Positions 39,301 through 50,866 of a stretch of 64,000 nucleotides of DNA are shown here, piece after piece. Below the pieces are notes generated by a model. That model searched no databases and was not told where the DNA came from. It worked only from the letters and a program-made list of their open reading frames with translations. Origin of the DNA: Rachycentron canadum (taxonomy: Eukaryota > Chordata > Actinopteri > Carangiformes > Rachycentridae); assembly GCA_038496675.1 (NCBI GenBank), contig CM076658.1:13872523-13936522 (forward strand), in the 5' to 3' direction. Each line of letters starts with the position of its first letter. The first letter of the stretch is position 1. Made by a program: the position numbers and the translations under genes.

Positions 39301-42300
39301 CAGCTTTAAGCATCTCTCTTGCGCAAATAAGACTTTGGCTACCTGTTTGGCATCACAGTAGCGAATCCCAAAATCATGGAAGCGAGGGAAAAGTGTAGGT
39401 CTGACAGCTAGAATTTGGGTATAGAGCTCAGCGGGTCTGGACATGGCAGGGGTCCCAGACAGTAGAATTACTCTCTTTGCTGCCTGAGGATGAAAAAAAA
39501 AAAAAAAACAACTCTGATCAGACCACTGCTGCAGAATATAGGTGATAGAGCAAAAAATTAAACCCAACCAAGAGAAATAAAACTGAGCCATGAGCCAAAT
39601 GCTGCAATGCTTTGGCTTCTGGTTTGTTTTGGAGCTGCTCTCAGCCAATATTCATGTACACTACATAGCCTATACAAAACAATGGTGTTTCTCTAATTAG
39701 GATGACACAACAACAATTGTGCATCAGTGCAATGGACCCATCAGCGTCTGTGGCTGATCTGCTGAACACTTGAATAGTGGAACAACTGTTTTACATTGTT
39801 ATTTTAATGGATGGATGACAATTTGAAACACTTTAGAAAGCATATTCCTCTGCCAACATTGATCCATTCTTCTACTTCTACTGTTCTACACCATTGTAAT
39901 AGAGGACATCACATCTGTCACTCAGAGGTTCAATCACTGATACTGATCTTTCACTTAATAGGTTACCATATCGCATTACTAAAAAATAAGCATTCTGCCA
40001 GTTATCAACAACAACTGGAAATATATATGAAGCTTCTCTCGTCTGATGTCAGTCCACGTGTATTAAGGCTCTATCTTAATGGTCTATCAGCGGTAACTGA
40101 TAGTTAACTGGTAACTAAGACAACTGGACACTGGACTTTCGATTTTCTTTCTTTAAACTTTACACTATAAGAGTCTAAGTTTAGTTTAGTTAAAGATAAA
40201 ATGAAAATAAGAAATGTCTGATGGGCAAAAGTCTATCTGCCAATTTTATGTAAAAAAACAAAACAAAACAAAAACAAAACACCTTCAGCAGGGGCAATGC
40301 TGCTTTACATCGAGCTGTCTTTATGTTCTTCAGAAAATGGGACTCATCCTGCACAGAATGACAAAAACAAAAAACAACACACTTTTTACAACAATTGCTT
40401 TATATGGAAAAACAGTCTCTAAAATAGTCAACTGAATGAATTGAATATGGATTAAGGAGCCGTGTCTAAATTAAACACAGTCCTGCCACAATGCTGACCA
40501 TGATGAGAACGTTGAAGGTGTTGCCTGGCTGCTGCTTGTCCATCCTGCTCAGCAGGTCGTAGCTGATGATGTTGACCAAACCAGAACGCAGGTTGTCTTT
40601 GGCCTTCACCACCACATTGATGCTGTCAGGACTCAGGGAAGGGAGCCAGCGTGTGAAGGCCTGCAGACACGGATAATACTCATGTTAGAGGTGCAGAGTG
40701 TAAAAGAACTCCCCAGACCAACACTGTTGCTTTTCAGGCTGTGCTCCTGTCAATATCTATAATTTGTAATGAACATCATTAACAATGATTTTATTACTGA
40801 CAGCTGGTTTGAATGTCACATATCACTTATAATTCATCCTAACTACTATCGCAGTGTTGTCATTTTTGAACAACCAATCACATGGTTTGGAAAATGTTCA
40901 CTGTGGCCCAAATGTCTCTGACAATTCACTTACATGCTCTCCATTCGCCTGTCAACCTGGCTTAAACTCACAAAGTTATAGCTTCCATGCTTTGCAGTAG
41001 ATTTGGCCAAATGCTCAAGACTAACAGAGCAGATAAGAGCCAAGCCAGACAGACTAAGTGTCCCTTAATGGGACAACATCCTGTGACTAAACTCTGCTCT
41101 GTGATCCCAACTCCTGATTGGGGGAATTGTATTTGATCCTAGATATCTATTTAGAGAACAGACAGTCTTGTCTTGTCAATAGAGAGAAGGCCAAGCAAAG
41201 CGCTTCTGAAAATGTACCGTTAGTGCAGCCTGTTAATGTTGCTGTGAGTTAAAAAGAGAAAGGATGATACAGTACATGAGATGCACTTTCTGAAAAAAAC
41301 AGAAACCTGAGATGAACTCTGAAATTAGAAAATATTGAAATGATAGGGGGGAAACAGAGACAAAGGAACAGTAGCATTTCAGTGATCCAAGTGTGGGTGT
41401 GACACAGTAGCTTTGTTGTATCTACGCTGTCTGCTTATTGACTTATCTACTTTTAAATAAAAGCCCAGGGTAAGGCTGAAAAAGTGTAACCAAAAGAGAT
41501 AAAAAGATTGAGCTGACAAAAGCATGATGGTAAACTGAATAGCTTAGTGTTTTGGACAGGTGGTATGATAAAACCGCTGATAAAAGCACTTTGAATAAAC
41601 ACCTTAGTCTCATAATGAGCATTTTTCTATCCTGTGAGATGTTACAGGTAAAACAATTAATACATTAATTGAAAAAAATAATTAATGTCAGAAAAAGCAT
41701 ATATCTGTGAGAAAAAAATAAATAAATCAAAGTAAACAAATAAATAAGCTGTATTAGCATCTAAATCATGAACCAATGCTTCACAACTCAAGTTACACAT
41801 CTGCACCCATGGGACTGAGAAATGGAAGTATGAAATTCAATACTACCATATTCCCTACTGAAGATAAAGTACCTAACAGTGCAAGTAGTCCTAGGGTAAA
41901 AGTATTAACATTCCTCAAATGTGGAGAGCTTTGAGCAGGAACAAGCCTCATAATGTGCAGGGCAGAGCTTTTGGCAGAGGAGACTAGAATGATATCCTTT
42001 AGACAGTGACTGCTGACTTAATGCATGTTGATAATGACACCATTAAATGGAAACAAAGATGAAACAAAGAGAATAAAGAGAGACTTCAGCATCTACTAAG
42101 CAATGAGCTACTTTTCTTCTAAGTGCAAACTACAGTGGCTGCATTCACAATAATACTGGAGTTGGAGTAACAGAAACAGCATTGTCTGTTATTACCTCAG
42201 CCCAGGTGAATCGTACAGAGGAGGGAGCCACTACCAGTAAGGGCCACTCATTCTTGTAGTAGGCTGCTATACAGATGGCCTGCACCGTCTTCCCAAGGCC

Positions 42301-44848
42301 CATATCATCAGCCAGGAGGAGGCGGCCTTGTTTAGAGACTGCAAAACTACAGGGCCACAAACAAATGCCAAAATTAAAAGACACAGCAGGACAGTAAGTG
42401 GAAGTCAGATTGATCAAAGCCTTTTAATTGACAAATTTGATATCACTGAAGAATGGCAGAGAAATACTAACTTATTATGACAAACATATCCTCATTTTCC
42501 TTCAAGACTGAGCATATTGCAGATGAATAGCTGTCTCCTGGTATTGAGTTATTGGCTACATCATGCAGAAAGAGAAGTAATGGCTGTTCAAAAACACCTA
42601 CTTGACTCCCTCACTCTGGAAGGGCATAAGGCTGCGGGTGAGCAAGGGGTCGATGCTGGAGAGGTCTGCCTTCGGGACGTCTAAAGACCTGGCTTCAGTC
42701 CCGTCAAACCTGGCAGAGAAAGCCTGGATTACTGCCCTGGGCAGAGGCTCCACCTCCACTGCTGCTATCCCACCGAGGAGGTCCACTGGGTATGGAACAC
42801 AGCATGGTCAGACAAGATGGCAAATGTAATGGAGACAAGCACAAAGATAAACCTGCTAAATAAAGCAAATGTTGTTACTCACTAAGTCTCTTGTAATCTT
42901 CAAGTGAAAAGCTCCACTTTCTCGTTTTTATATCTGCCATACAAACAAAAAGTAACAAAAAAGTCAGCACCTGATGCTTGTGCAAGCTACATCAGACCGT
43001 CAAGAAGACAGGAAAAGAATATTAATCATGAAGTCAATGTTACCATAGCTCTTTGTTGGCATTTGCTTGAATGCTGCAATGACATCGACGTGGTAACCAA
43101 TGTCAACCTCAAACTTTGTCTGAGACACCAGGATGCACTGGCCCTGCAGAATGGCTCCAGGTTTCTGCCATCCATTACACAGCTTCAGCAGCGCCCCCAG
43201 TGCTGCTCCGTTACGAGCTCGGCTGGTGGCTGCTGCAAAGTCCACCGTTTCCATCCCCTCCAGAGGTCTCAAAGATACAGAGGCAATAGAAGCTGCTTCC
43301 TCCACTGCAACCCAGACAAGATAAATACTCCATCATGCCTTCAAATTTGGGCTGAGTGCAAAATGAGTGTATGTTTCCACAAATATTTCCCAAATGTACC
43401 TACTTAGCTGTTGATAATCCTCCAGGCTGAAGTTCCACATCTTGGTGGCTGGGTCTGAAACAGAACAAAATATTTCAACTTTATTACCCCAGAAGACAGT
43501 ACAGAGATTGAGATAATCATGCAAAACCAGGCCTATGGTGAAGAGTAATTACATTTTGGAATCATGGCATTCTCGTCTAGAAAACTGATGAAGGGTGAAG
43601 ATCTGCGTACCTGACATATTCAACCAAGGTGTTTATATTGCTTGTACAGTGGTGAGTTGAGTAATTCTGTATTTATTTAGTCTTGCAGGTTACAGATACA
43701 AAAGAGATATTAAATAACAATACCTACTGCTGCAAAACACATTACAGTTAGTTAGAACTTGTAAGGTTTAACATTATTTTACACATGGTGCTGCAGAACT
43801 ATAGACTGCTTTGTTCAGCTCAGTTTTTTAAAATGTATTGATAGTGACTGGGCTGATTTAACTAACCTTTCAAAACATCTAATAAATGTTGCTAATGTTT
43901 TTGTATTCATGCTTATATTCTACTATGTGTACATTATATTCTATGTGTATATTCTACAGTGTTTGCCATAGGTTGAAAATGTAGAGTGATCTGAGGCTGC
44001 AAAAAGCACTGACCATCATGAGTCACATTCAAAATAAAATAAATTATATGGTAGATACTTACCATAGTTCTTTGAGGGGATGGATTTGAAGACAGCAATA
44101 AGCTCTGCATGGTATCCCACTTCAACTCTGAAGCGGTCGTCTGTGTGAGTCACACATTTTCCTCTCACAGATATGGCAGGCTTTTTTGCAGGTACAGTAG
44201 TTAAAGCTGAGGAGTTTGTGGGCAGCTGTGCCACAGACGTTTGGACAGGTTTACTAGTTGTTTGCTTGTAGAATGAGCTGACTGCACCACCAGAACTGCT
44301 TGAGGTCAGGTTAGGTTTGGGCTGATTTGGTTGCACGCCCACATTTCTCTCACTAGACAAGTTAGGGCTGCTGACATGTTGACCTCTTGTCTGGGGGAGA
44401 GGGTCAATAACTTGTATCTATGAAGAGAGACGGAAAACAGCATTAGGAAAAACAGTGAGCTGTATTCCATTAAAATAATAAATGACAGAACATTAAATCT
44501 CACCAGTCTAGAGGAAGCAGATTTAGACACCGTACTCTGGTTGATTTGGGTGCCACTACCTGGTACCTGCTGATGCTTTGAGCCTTGGCCTTGGTTGTTG
44601 AAGCTGTGTGGCTCTTTTTGTGGAGGTGGGATAAAACGCTTCGGTGCAGAAAATGAACTAGAAGAGTCTGTGTGACGGGTGAGGGCAGAAGGATGCAAAG
44701 CAAGGCTCTGTTGAGGGGGCTTTATCAGTAATGAAGTAGTGCTGAACCCTGCTGCAGTCTGTCCAAGTCTTTGGGCCCTTCTCTCTAAAGCCCTTCGCCT
44801 GTTCTCCTCAATCTTTCGCTGTTGCTCTGCAGTCAGCTGAGTAGACAT
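35542..44848 (-). CDS. smarcal1: SMARCAL1 (HARP) annealing helicase
   Basis: Seventeen coding exons on the minus strand join in frame to 911 codons plus stop: 44848-44504, 44417-44063, 43454-43404, 43304-43044, 42933-42883, 42785-42602, 42346-42196, 40660-40499, 40348-40283, 39483-39343, 38590-38372, 37674-37604, 37395-37293, 36988-36806, 36299-36199, 35999-35903, 35736-35542. The basic N-terminal helix (about 5-30, LTAEQQRKIEENRRRALERR) is the RPA32-binding motif. HARP1 is about 200-252 and HARP2 about 305-354, each ending in a KxWxFSLEDY-type motif. SNF2 motifs: Walker A DDMGLGKT (429-436), DESH (521-524), LLSGTPA (about 549), and QAEDRVHRIGQ (785-795). The human protein is 954 residues, and most of the shortfall lies in the poorly conserved linker. 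It reanneals RPA-coated DNA and remodels stalled replication forks in the nucleus. The C-terminus, SIKDYFSR, differs from the mammalian one. Assignment is secure; exact splice ends are my reading. Confidence 0.96.
36327..36364. repeat. (TA)n microsatellite in a smarcal1 intron
   Basis: Pure TA for about 38 bp. On the minus strand it lies about 28 bp upstream of the acceptor of smarcal1 exon 15 (36299). Confidence 0.95.
38142..38200 (+). repeat. Solo arm related to the 8.2 kb inverted-repeat element, inside a smarcal1 intron
   Basis: AAAGGAGCAATTTGTAAG followed by GGTATTGCTATGTAAC and CATTAACAG aligns with the element arms at 8.2 kb and 5.2 kb. It lies in the intron between smarcal1 exons 11 and 12, with no partner arm seen. 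Confidence 0.45.
40661..42195 (-). other. smarcal1 intron 7, the largest in the gene
   Basis: 1,535 bp separating the Walker A exon from the exon beginning AFTRWLPSL. AT-rich with no coding content seen. Confidence 0.7.
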
Positions 44849-45300
44849 CCTGCTGCTTAACAGCTAAAGATAACTAGCTCAAACTCAGATGACTGTCGGT
44901 CACAGGTAGCCAGGGCGTCTAGTTACCTGCAAACAAGCGATCCGTGGAAACCCATTTGTCTTTCAGAGCAGCTCTGACGATCAAAGTTTCAAAACACAGC
45001 AACTTTGCTGCGCTGCTTCCTGCACCGCGAATGGCGAAGGCTAACGAGGCTAGCCTGGCCGCCAACCGTCAAACTTATCAACTAAATATATCGACAGTAG
45101 CGGAAAACAGCCGAGCACCTTCGTGTAGGGGTTAATGAGCAGCCCTGTGGTCAACAGACGGCACAAATGCGCCGCTCGTACGAAGTTAACATCTAGTTTG
45201 TCGCTAGTTGTCAGTCTGCGGGATGATTTGGTCGCTGCCGCGCAGGAAGTGACGTAGAAAAACAAGTCGGCTCATGGAGGCAGTTACAAAAATAACGGTC
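44849..45300. promoter_or_regulatory. Probable bidirectional promoter between smarcal1 and the short gene at 45.9 kb
   Basis: The sequence before the smarcal1 start codon is richer in G+C and CpG than its surroundings, especially 44930-45290. It probably also holds the smarcal1 5'UTR. At 45244-45256, AGGAAGTGACGTA joins an ETS core (GGAAGT) to a CRE/ATF core (TGACGT), a composite known from housekeeping CpG promoters. Transcription in both directions is inferred from the divergent genes. Confidence 0.45.
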
Positions 45301-45904
45301 AACATTAACAATAAATATGAGACATTTAAGTTAAAACTTTATACTCGTCGTTGTATTGGAGAAGTATTAGCAGGTACATTTGATATGTTTGTTGGCTTGA
45401 AAGAAAAAGTATGTGAACTAAAAGAAGGTAACTATATCATTGGCTGGTTTTAGTCTCCTTTCAAACCTAATAAAAGTTTAGCTCGACCTAAACTGTAACT
45501 GAAATGTGGCCATTATTTTGCTGAAGATGTGAGGAATCTACATATCTGTTTTATTTTTTGTGTTTTAAAATTAGATAACATTGTGGGGGTAATTAGTATG
45601 TAATCAGTGTAGTCTATATGTTTGGCAATGTCTGTTTGTAGTTTTGTGCTAATGTTTGATGGTATTTATATTCTGTTATAATGGCTGCAAATGGTCATTT
45701 GTTTGGGTGTGTTTTAGTTATGGGAAAGATGCCTTAACTTCCACACATTTAAATGACGGATTGATGAGCCCATCCACTGTTTCCACCAGTCCATCAGCCT
45801 CTTTCACCCACCGATGAGTGCAGCTCAGTGCATCAAACAACCCTTGTGCAACAACATTGCAGTGTAAAGTAAGGGGACCATTTCACGTCATACTCTTTTC
45901 TCAG

Positions 45905-46617
45905 GTATAGCAAGGTGAACAACAAAAAGTTCAAGAACTTGAACTTCTGCACAATCAATGTGAACAAAGACTACCACTTCACCCAAGATCTCCAGCCCGC
46001 TCTTCGTCACAAAAGGCTGGTTGCTACTGGGGGGATGCCATGGGGCATAGCCATGAGGCCAGATGATCCCCGTCAACATGGCCTTCTGTCAGGTAACACT
46101 GCCCCAACCACTCAGAAGGAATTCAGCAAAGGGCTAAGTGAGTTCAATGACATGCTTTTGTCATTACCACTTACAATATTGCAGTTACCTCACAATGGCA
46201 CAGCTACATAAACATGTGGCTTTGTCGATAAACAAATAATACAAATAAATCAATTGCACCATTGTCACCAAATCTTTATGAAAGTGAAATGTTGCTAACT
46301 CAAGGAAACAAATATTACAATTACTATCAAATGGCTCTAAATGGCAAAACAAATTTGATATAACAAAGGCCTATGCCTATTTTTTGCCTAATTTAAATAT
46401 TGCCAAATTTATACACTATAGCTATGATACTGAAAAGTGATATGAAAATGTCTTACTTAATGAAATGTAGACAAACCTTGATTGTTATCATCCTATCATC
46501 CCAATAGTTATATGGATGTATTTAAAATGCTGTAATTACTGTTGTATATGTAATCGAGATATTCTTTCTAAAGGACAGTCACTGCCAAAGCAGAAGATTG
46601 CCACAGCGCCCACATGA
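45905..46617 (+). CDS. Unidentified short spliced gene, 5' end not resolved
   Basis: Two exons are supported. Exon 45905-46092 follows the acceptor cttttctcag and ends at the donor CAG/gtaac. Its open frame reads YSKVNNKKFKNLNF... through MPWGIAMRPDDPRQHG. Exon 46574-46617 follows ttctaaag, continues in frame as GQSLPKQKIATAPT and stops. An AATAAA lies 64 bp further on. Together they give about 77 residues: basic, with a Gly/Met/Pro/Trp-containing middle, and no signal peptide or membrane segment. The first coding exon must end two bases into a codon, and I could not place it. The obvious upstream ATGs (45274, 45814) give the wrong phase or need a 41-bp intron. The gene diverges from smarcal1. 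I do not recognise the family. Small axonemal or ciliary proteins have this size and style, but that is only a guess. Confidence 0.55.
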
Positions 46618-46680
46618 TGCCACACGCAGAGCCTGCCTGACCCATCAGCCAACGCTCAACTCTGCATCCATAAAAAAAGG

Positions 46681-46686
46681 AATAAA
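46681..46686 (+). terminator. Poly(A) signal of the unidentified short gene
   Basis: AATAAA lies 64 bp after the stop codon at 46615-46617, in the expected position for a short 3'UTR. It supports the two upstream exons being a real 3' gene end. Confidence 0.5.
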
Positions 46687-46699
46687 CAAGTCACATACC

Positions 46700-49164
46700 A
46701 CAATGGATTGTTATTATTTGTTTAGCATATAGAGAGATTAAACATTCAAAAATTTCATTGGTTACGCTCTAAGGGTGAGGACAAACATACATTTTCAAAA
46801 TTTTATTCAAACAAAGAACAGATTATGCACATAAATAAGAATTAAAAAATGACAAATAGAGGAAAAAATGTCTTGTTATTGCTACATTCACCTGGGGAAA
46901 AGGAAGTTTGTATCAGTAGTTTATAAACTTTGATACTGTCCATTGTTATCTGTGATTTATTTTCCACACAAAGCAGCTGTGGAAAACAACTCTGAGCCTG
47001 TCCTAGTGCAAAGTGGTTGGAGTTGGAGTATACTCTGAAACAGATCCAGCATTACTCTCATCCTGAATTGAATGCGTGTCACTGATAGTAAGATGGTAAG
47101 AAAAAACAGTGTAGCTTCGTAGGTGCTGCTTTGCCTGATATACAACCTTACCACAGGTTTTGGCTATTATTTCAACTCACTGTTTTTTCCACAACAATGA
47201 CCATCTCTAACATAGATTGACAGCACTGAGTACTATCAATAATCTTGTTGGTTGTCTACATTCACCAATTTAATCTTAGATTGGATTATATTAGATTCTT
47301 ACTTGCTAATGTGACATTTGGAAAACAAAAGGACAATTTCTGCTAAGATTCTCCCTCTCATCCCTCTTATCTGTGTTTTGGGGGCGTGGCTTTAGAAGGA
47401 CACCTGAAGGGAGAAGGTGGGGTTTTTCAGTTGGATACTAAAATTTAGCTAACTCATGCTAACATCACCCAGGTTACAAACTCTAGTTTTAATGTTGGGA
47501 GACATTTTGAGTATCTTAACTTTCATACTGTAAGTACATTTTGCTTTTAATATGTATGTACTTTTACTTAGAGAGCAAAATTTCGAATCAAGATGTAGCA
47601 TTATTGATCCCCCATGGAGGAAATTTAGATTGACACAGCAGCACAAGGGGAAGCATGGAGTGTGGCATATTTTACTTTATGATAATGATACATTTACTTG
47701 CTGATTACTTTATCCACTATTACTACTAGCATATAATTATAATTTGTGTTTAATGTATTTATGTGAGCTAAGCCTAAAATGATCAACTGTCTTGGTTTGC
47801 TTATGGTTCAAACCCTAGAGGTGCAGAACAAAAAAACAACAGTGAGGCTTAACAAGATGATTGGCTGTAACTCATTAAGGATTTGTCTAGTTGGCATATA
47901 TTTTCAGGTCATATTTGGAAATAGATCTACCAAATTTCAGCCAGTACACTGACTTGTCTTTAGATATACTTATTAAATCTTGCTTGTCATAATTTGTGGC
48001 AGTTAATGAGATGTATGTTACACTATCACAGTGTTATAAAGTGTTATATGTCAACATACATGTTAGTGATAAAAACATCATATACTGTTAGTTGGATTTC
48101 CTTGACAAACTGTGTATACTATAGTTCCTTGGAGTTATTTTTATCTCAAATTTGATTCATGGTTATGCTACAACAATAAAATATTTGTCCACCACATGTT
48201 TTAATGCCTTCATACCACAGAATTCCAGTTGACCTTCTGGTTCATTGCAACTTATTGATTAACATTTTGTCAACTCCACATTTCTCAGCCCATCCCATAG
48301 CACCCATTTCATACTGAAGTCATATTGTACTCAATTTACATGATTTTCAAAGGCTAACTAGATCCATGATTCTACTGCCCAGTTGATACATGAGTCTCTG
48401 AACTGCCCACTAAAGTCTCGTTAACCTCTTCTCTGTATTTCAATGTGTTTTTCCAATACCTTGATTAGTCTTGCACCTAAAATTATCACTGCCTGAAACA
48501 GGGCAAACAGATTAGCTTGATCATAACACCTTTCATTCTATTACCCTTTTCTCTTTCCATAAGCCCATTATAAACTTTAAGTGTCTACCTTTTGTTGTGT
48601 TTGCTAATTTTTTGTGTTTTTTTTAAACAGAATTACACTACCTAAAGTGACTTTGCTCAACTTTGTCATGTTTTAAACCTGTTTGTTGTTGCTTCTAGCT
48701 TTAATTTGGGGCGATTGAGCTTCCTTCTGTTCTTTTGCATGCAAAAAGGTTTGAACCCACAAGTTGCCCCTTAAGGCTGGCTGTTTAATCAGGTGCTACT
48801 TTAGATCTGGCAATTGCCTGGCAGAATAGAAAATCATCAGGAGCGGGAGTTACAAGTTTAATCTGTCAGTTCACTGTTGGCAATCCATTAAATGCACATC
48901 CCATGTCCACCAGCCTGACCACAGTCTTATATAAGTCCTGACAAATCAGAAACATGTCTCTGCTGGCTGAGTGAGTCCAGCCACAGGTGTGTTCATTTCA
49001 ATTATTCAATCAAGCTTCACATAGCTGTCCTGACTAACCATTAAATTGCTCTCCCCTATATCTGTCTTTTCTGCCCAGCTTCACTGAATTGTTCATTTTT
49101 ACCTTCTTATATTTAAGTAACGTCTCCAAAGGTAGCATCATTCCTCAATGATAATAATCAACTA
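46700..49164. other. Intergenic between the short gene and marchf4
   Basis: AT-rich; repeat-like TACTTTTACT fragments near 47.5-47.7 kb and a recognisable dispersed repeat right after the interval. No gene seen. Confidence 0.5.
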
Positions 49165-49300
49165 AGCACATTTATTTTACTTAAGTACTTATAATTTACT
49201 AAGTAATATGATACTTTCTATTCCACTACATTTCAGAGGGAAATATTGTACTTTTTACTTCACTGCATTAATCAGATAGCTACAGTTAGTAATTAGTAGC
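49165..49300 (+). repeat. Dispersed fish repeat fragment
   Basis: TTCCACTACATTTCAGAGGG followed by AAATATTGTACTTTTTACTT is a phrase I recognise from a very common teleost interspersed repeat rich in TACTTTTACT units. Similar but weaker TACTTTTACTTA text occurs near 47555. Recognition is from memory, not from a search. Confidence 0.45.
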
Positions 49301-49789
49301 AATTACTTTTAGTAATTATTTTTCTCAAGATCCAAATTAACTATATTATATGACTCAACATATGACCTTATCTGGAAACTGATGAAAGATTAACTTCCCT
49401 CTCTGGATTTGAACACTCTTATAATTTCATGTTGTTGTTTTTTTTTTTTCATGTTTAAAAAATGTGTTGTGTAATGGGAGTGTGGCATGCATTTTATTCC
49501 TTTATACGTAATAGTTTTTAAGGTTTCAGCCACTTTCAACATAACTGATACTTCTGTTGAACAAAACTATTTGGCTGAGCTGTTATGAATAATTAGTATT
49601 TGCCTTGTATTGCCTGATAATTGAGTTGTTTAAATATTGATGATATTGGGTACAACTTTTTATTTTCTACTGTCTACACAATGAAAGGCTAAACACCCCT
49701 TCCTTTGGGAAAGAGGGGTGAGGAAAAAACACATTAATGTCACCTTTAATTCAACGTGTCCTTTTATAATGATGGATGTTTGACCCACA

Positions 49790-50866
49790 ATGGGCAATTA
49801 ACCATTTCCTCGTGTTTGTCTCGGTCCACAGTTGTAATGAGTTGGCTGCTTGCATCACTGTGCGGTGGTGACGTGTGGCGTCTGGGAGCTGTCCCAGGAA
49901 TCATGGTGCTGAAGCTGCAGCACCGATTCAGCAGCCAATGATCGCAGGAGAAACCGGGGTTACGGATGCTTTCACCCAGAGCAGGACAGTCCGGCAATCC
50001 TGTTGGATTTTAACCGAGAGATGTAAACCCATCAGCTTTGTTCCTCGGACATGGGAATTCCGTAATTGGGGGATGTAAGCTTCGCTCAGACTTGCCAGGG
50101 ACCTGCAGTCTGTCTGGAGATCTGCGAAGAAAAAAAAAAAAGAAAGAAAAAAAAATCCCGAAACTGAGTCCTATAGAAAACGGTGTAGCTCGCCAGGTAA
50201 GGCAGATTTCGCTTCCTAACATGGCACGCCATCGACCGACTTGTTTTGCCTTGAAAGCCTTTCAGGATATCGACAGTAATTTGAGGCTCTGCTGATTTAA
50301 ATGTGGCTTTGGTTGTTGTTGTAATGTTTGAATGGGCACTGACATTTTGTTTTGTAGTCTATTTCAGTCGATTGTACCAAAAGGCAGATTTGATCCTTGG
50401 TTTCCGCACTCGTCGTGAATCTGGAGGGAGAAGCTTGTCTAGATAGTTTATGTTGTACAGAGCAGGCAGACTATTAAGGCCATGGAATGACAGTGGACAC
50501 TGAGTGAACGGGCCATAGCCTTATTACTTGGATGCATATTCCTATCAATCTAACATTTGACTTTCCTCTTTTAGCTTTTCCATTTATTGAACTTAATGGC
50601 TTCAGACACTTGTTTGCATCGATGGGATTTATTCGCCTTTTGGATTTACATCCTCGTGGGAAGACAATAGAAGACACTCAGTCAGAACATAAAACTAAAA
50701 GGGTGTTTTAAAGCCCAACACGCGCTGGAAAACGCTCCCTGCACCCAGTATCCCATCCCACCACATATGAAGAAGTGTCTGCTTATGACGGGGACACACA
50801 CAGTACAAGCTGTTTTCTTCCAGCACCTTTGCATGGTGCTGTGAGTTTGCGGCCGGAGACAGTCTG
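49790..50866 (+). promoter_or_regulatory. marchf4 promoter and 5' untranslated region
   Basis: Base composition rises in G+C and CpG from about 49800 toward the start codon. A good donor (CCAG/gtaagg at about 50196) and an acceptor (tgttttcttccag, ending 50822) suggest a 5'UTR intron of about 0.6 kb. An A-rich purine tract lies at 50127-50155. The frame upstream of the start ATG stays open back to a stop at 50786 but contains no ATG. Confidence 0.4.

Noticed and set aside
42904..43407. Plus-strand open frame of 167 codons
   Set aside because: It runs antisense across smarcal1 exons 3 to 5 and their introns, with no splice or family support.
45814..45863. Candidate first exon (MSAAQC...) for the short gene
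   Set aside because: It joins in phase to 45905 only through a 41-bp intron, shorter than vertebrate introns normally splice.
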